Source of the DNA: Pseudomonadota bacterium
GTDB lineage: Bacteria > Pseudomonadota > Gammaproteobacteria > Burkholderiales > Burkholderiaceae
DNA: 56,604 bases
Reading direction: 5' to 3'
Assembly (NCBI GenBank): GCA_023441105.1
Contig: JAEZQX010000378.1
Coordinates: forward strand, 1-56,604
This document shows, one piece after another, positions 55,471 through 56,604 of this stretch (positions are counted from its first letter, which is position 1; each line of letters begins with the position of its first letter). Position numbers and translations under genes: made by a program. Below the pieces are notes generated by a model that searched no databases, was not told the origin of the DNA, and was given only the letters and a program-made list of their open reading frames with translations.

Positions 55471-56250
55471 TCAGCATTCCTCCAGCGTTACCGGCAGGTG
55501 GACGCTGAACGTGGCGCCATCGCCTGGATGGCTCACCAGCTGGACCGACCCGCCATGGGCAGCGACGATTTCCCGGACGATGTACAGCCCGAGGCCGGCG
55601 CCATCCTGCTTCGAGCCATGGACTGCACGCTCGAAAGGTTCGAAGATGCGCTGGTGGTCCGCCTCGGCAATTCCCCCGCCTTCGTCATTGACGCTCAATT
55701 CCGCCCGGCCGTCTTCACGCAGGCGAACCGTGGCGGTTACCCGGCCCGGACCGCCGTACTTGACCGCATTGGCGAGCAGGTTCGTGGTGACCTGCTCCAG
55801 CCGCAGCCGGTCCCAGCATCCGATCACCGGCCGGTCCAGCACAAGCTGCACGTCGGATCCAGCTTTCGCAGCTTCCGCGCTCAGCCGCTCGGCGGTTTCC
55901 TCCACCACGTCACACAAGTCCAGGCGCTCCCGGGCAAGCACCAACCGGTCGCTCTCCACCTGCGCCACGTCCAGCAGGCGGTCGACCATGCGCGAGAGCC
56001 GGCTCAGCTGACGCTTGGGGATGGCGAGGAATTGCGCCACCCTGGCGGCATCGAGAGAACCCTGCTGCTGGGCCGACCGTTCGAGCAACTCGAGGTTGAG
56101 CTTGATCGACGAGATCGGCGTGCGGAATTCGTGCATGACGACCGATAGTTGGCGATCTCGCGCGTCACGCTCGCGACGCACGGCGTCGTCGAGGTGGTCT
56201 GCGCCGACAGTCGCTGGCTCCTGGTCATCGGCTGGATGGTTTGGTTCCAC
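55471..56250 (-). CDS. Soluble sensor histidine kinase without an input domain, GTG start
   Basis: A 259-residue kinase with only the catalytic core. The H-box is VVMHEFRTPISSIKLNL (His40), N-box NLLANAVKYG (Asn161), G1 DEGGGIAEAD, F-box FEPFERA and G2 GAGLGLYIVREI. There is no membrane segment and only about 30 residues before the H-box, so the signal must come from a partner, most likely the KaiC-like ATPase encoded 1 bp downstream. The start is a GTG at 56250 with a poor ribosome-binding site; a start outside the family region is unlikely. Confidence 0.92.
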   Translation of the reverse strand: MEPNHPADDQEPATVGADHLDDAVRRERDARDRQLSVVMHEFRTPISSIKLNLELLERSAQQQGSLDAARVAQFLAIPKRQLSRLSRMVDRLLDVAQVESDRLVLARERLDLCDVVEETAERLSAEAAKAGSDVQLVLDRPVIGCWDRLRLEQVTTNLLANAVKYGGPGRVTATVRLREDGRAELSVNDEGGGIAEADHQRIFEPFERAVHGSKQDGAGLGLYIVREIVAAHGGSVQLVSHPGDGATFSVHLPVTLEEC

Positions 56251-56387
56251 GGGGGCGATCGTGTTTTCGGGACTCGCCGGAAAGCAGGAGGCGTGCCCGC
56301 GGCCGCCGGCGCCGACTGGCGTCCCTGGGCTGGCGACTAACCCGAGGGCATGCTAGCTTGCCAGGCCTGAGCAAAAGAGGAGTTCTG

Positions 56388-56604
56388 ATGCCACACCCCG
56401 AGAACCTGAAGATCGAGCGCGAAGAGGGCACCGCCAAGGGTCGCTATTCGATCCACCTGGATGGCGTGGAAGCGGTCATGACCTACTCCCGCGCCGGCGC
56501 GAGCCTGCTCATCATCGACCACACCGAGGTGCCGGAGGCGCTGCGGGGACGCTCCGTCGGCCAGGCGCTGGTCCGGCGCGCCGGCGGGGGCGCCCGCGCC
56601 GCGG
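56388..56604 (+). CDS. GNAT-type N-acetyltransferase (YjdJ-like), 5' part only
   Basis: An open frame of 72 residues from the ATG at 56388, 5-8 bp after AGAGGAG, runs off the window. SRAGASLLIIDHTEVPEALR followed by GRSVGQALVRRA matches the acetyl-CoA-binding region of the short YjdJ/Gcn5-like acetyltransferases, normally about 95 residues long. It is divergent from the kinase gene across 137 bp. Substrate unknown. The last residues are Gly/Ala/Arg rich, which might reflect sequence-end quality. Confidence 0.85.
   Translation, partial: MPHPENLKIEREEGTAKGRYSIHLDGVEAVMTYSRAGASLLIIDHTEVPEALRGRSVGQALVRRAGGGARAA

Noticed and set aside
1..56604. Mobile elements, integrase or attachment sites explaining the mosaic
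   Set aside because: No transposase, integrase, tRNA or flanking direct repeat could be seen. The mosaic appears to come from older recombination or duplication.

Overview
High-GC chromosomal DNA (roughly 65 percent by eye) with tightly packed, start-stop overlapping operons. The content is dominated by tripartite-tricarboxylate (TctC/Bug) solute receptors, TauD/TfdA-type Fe(II)/2-oxoglutarate dioxygenases, class III CoA-transferases (CaiB/BaiF), HpcH/HpaI aldolases and LysR/GntR regulators. Expansion of orphan Bug receptors without TctA/TctB membrane subunits is typical of Burkholderiales (Bordetella/Achromobacter/Comamonadaceae type), so the source is most likely a betaproteobacterium of that order. 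I see no tRNA, rRNA, insertion sequence, CRISPR array or phage gene.

Layout. (1) 1-2520, minus strand: Bug receptor, CaiB, thiolase-like gene cut by the window edge; a LysR gene is divergent (2696-3583). (2) 3728-7349: minus-strand operon of Bug, HpcH/HpaI aldolase and an isocitrate-lyase-like enzyme, divergent from a GntR/UTRA regulator. (3) 7466-17448: a LysR gene divergent from a nine-gene plus-strand operon (TauD, Bug, TauD, TauD, aldolase, Bug, CaiB, CaiB, Bug). (4) 22310-17452: a converging minus-strand operon (TauD, Bug, TauD, Bug, D-2-hydroxyacid dehydrogenase). Operons 3 and 4 meet with 3 bp between stop codons, and both start from a sigma70-like promoter containing the same 16-bp sequence, so they look like one regulon. 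(5) 28342-22549, minus strand: FMN-dependent 2-hydroxyacid oxidase, TauD, Bug, fumarylacetoacetase-like enzyme, Bug, flavin-reductase-like protein. (6) 28419-29207: a GntR/UTRA regulator between two palindromic sites. (7) 29401-43015, plus strand: MaoC-like dehydratase, CaiB, NDP-forming acyl-CoA synthetase, SDR, MmgE/PrpD, Bug, TauD, class II aldolase-like, Bug, GntR/FCD, 2-hydroxyacid dehydrogenase, Bug. (8) 47194-43020, minus strand: PQQ alcohol dehydrogenase with a lanthanide-type Asp signature, di-heme cytochrome c, Tat-exported Bug, leaderless ModA-like protein. (9) 47361-49132: ankyrin, DUF1428 and VOC genes. (10) 51909-49229: a TauABC/SsuABC-like ABC transporter. (11) 53506-52406: mandelate-racemase-type enolase. 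(12) 56250-53665: histidine kinase, double KaiC-like ATPase, CheY-like regulator. (13) a GNAT acetyltransferase cut by the right edge.

How it may work together. Thirteen Bug receptors and seven TauD-type oxygenases recur as neighbouring modules (receptor plus oxygenase plus CoA-transferase, aldolase or dehydrogenase). The simplest reading is an archipelago of small catabolic modules: each periplasmic receptor binds a carboxylate, the oxygenase hydroxylates it, and CoA-activation, hydration, aldol cleavage and hydroxyacid oxidation feed central metabolism. No substrate can be assigned from sequence alone. Start sites below were chosen by ribosome-binding-site position, family N-terminus and overlap with the neighbour; several genes use TTG, GTG or possibly CTG starts.
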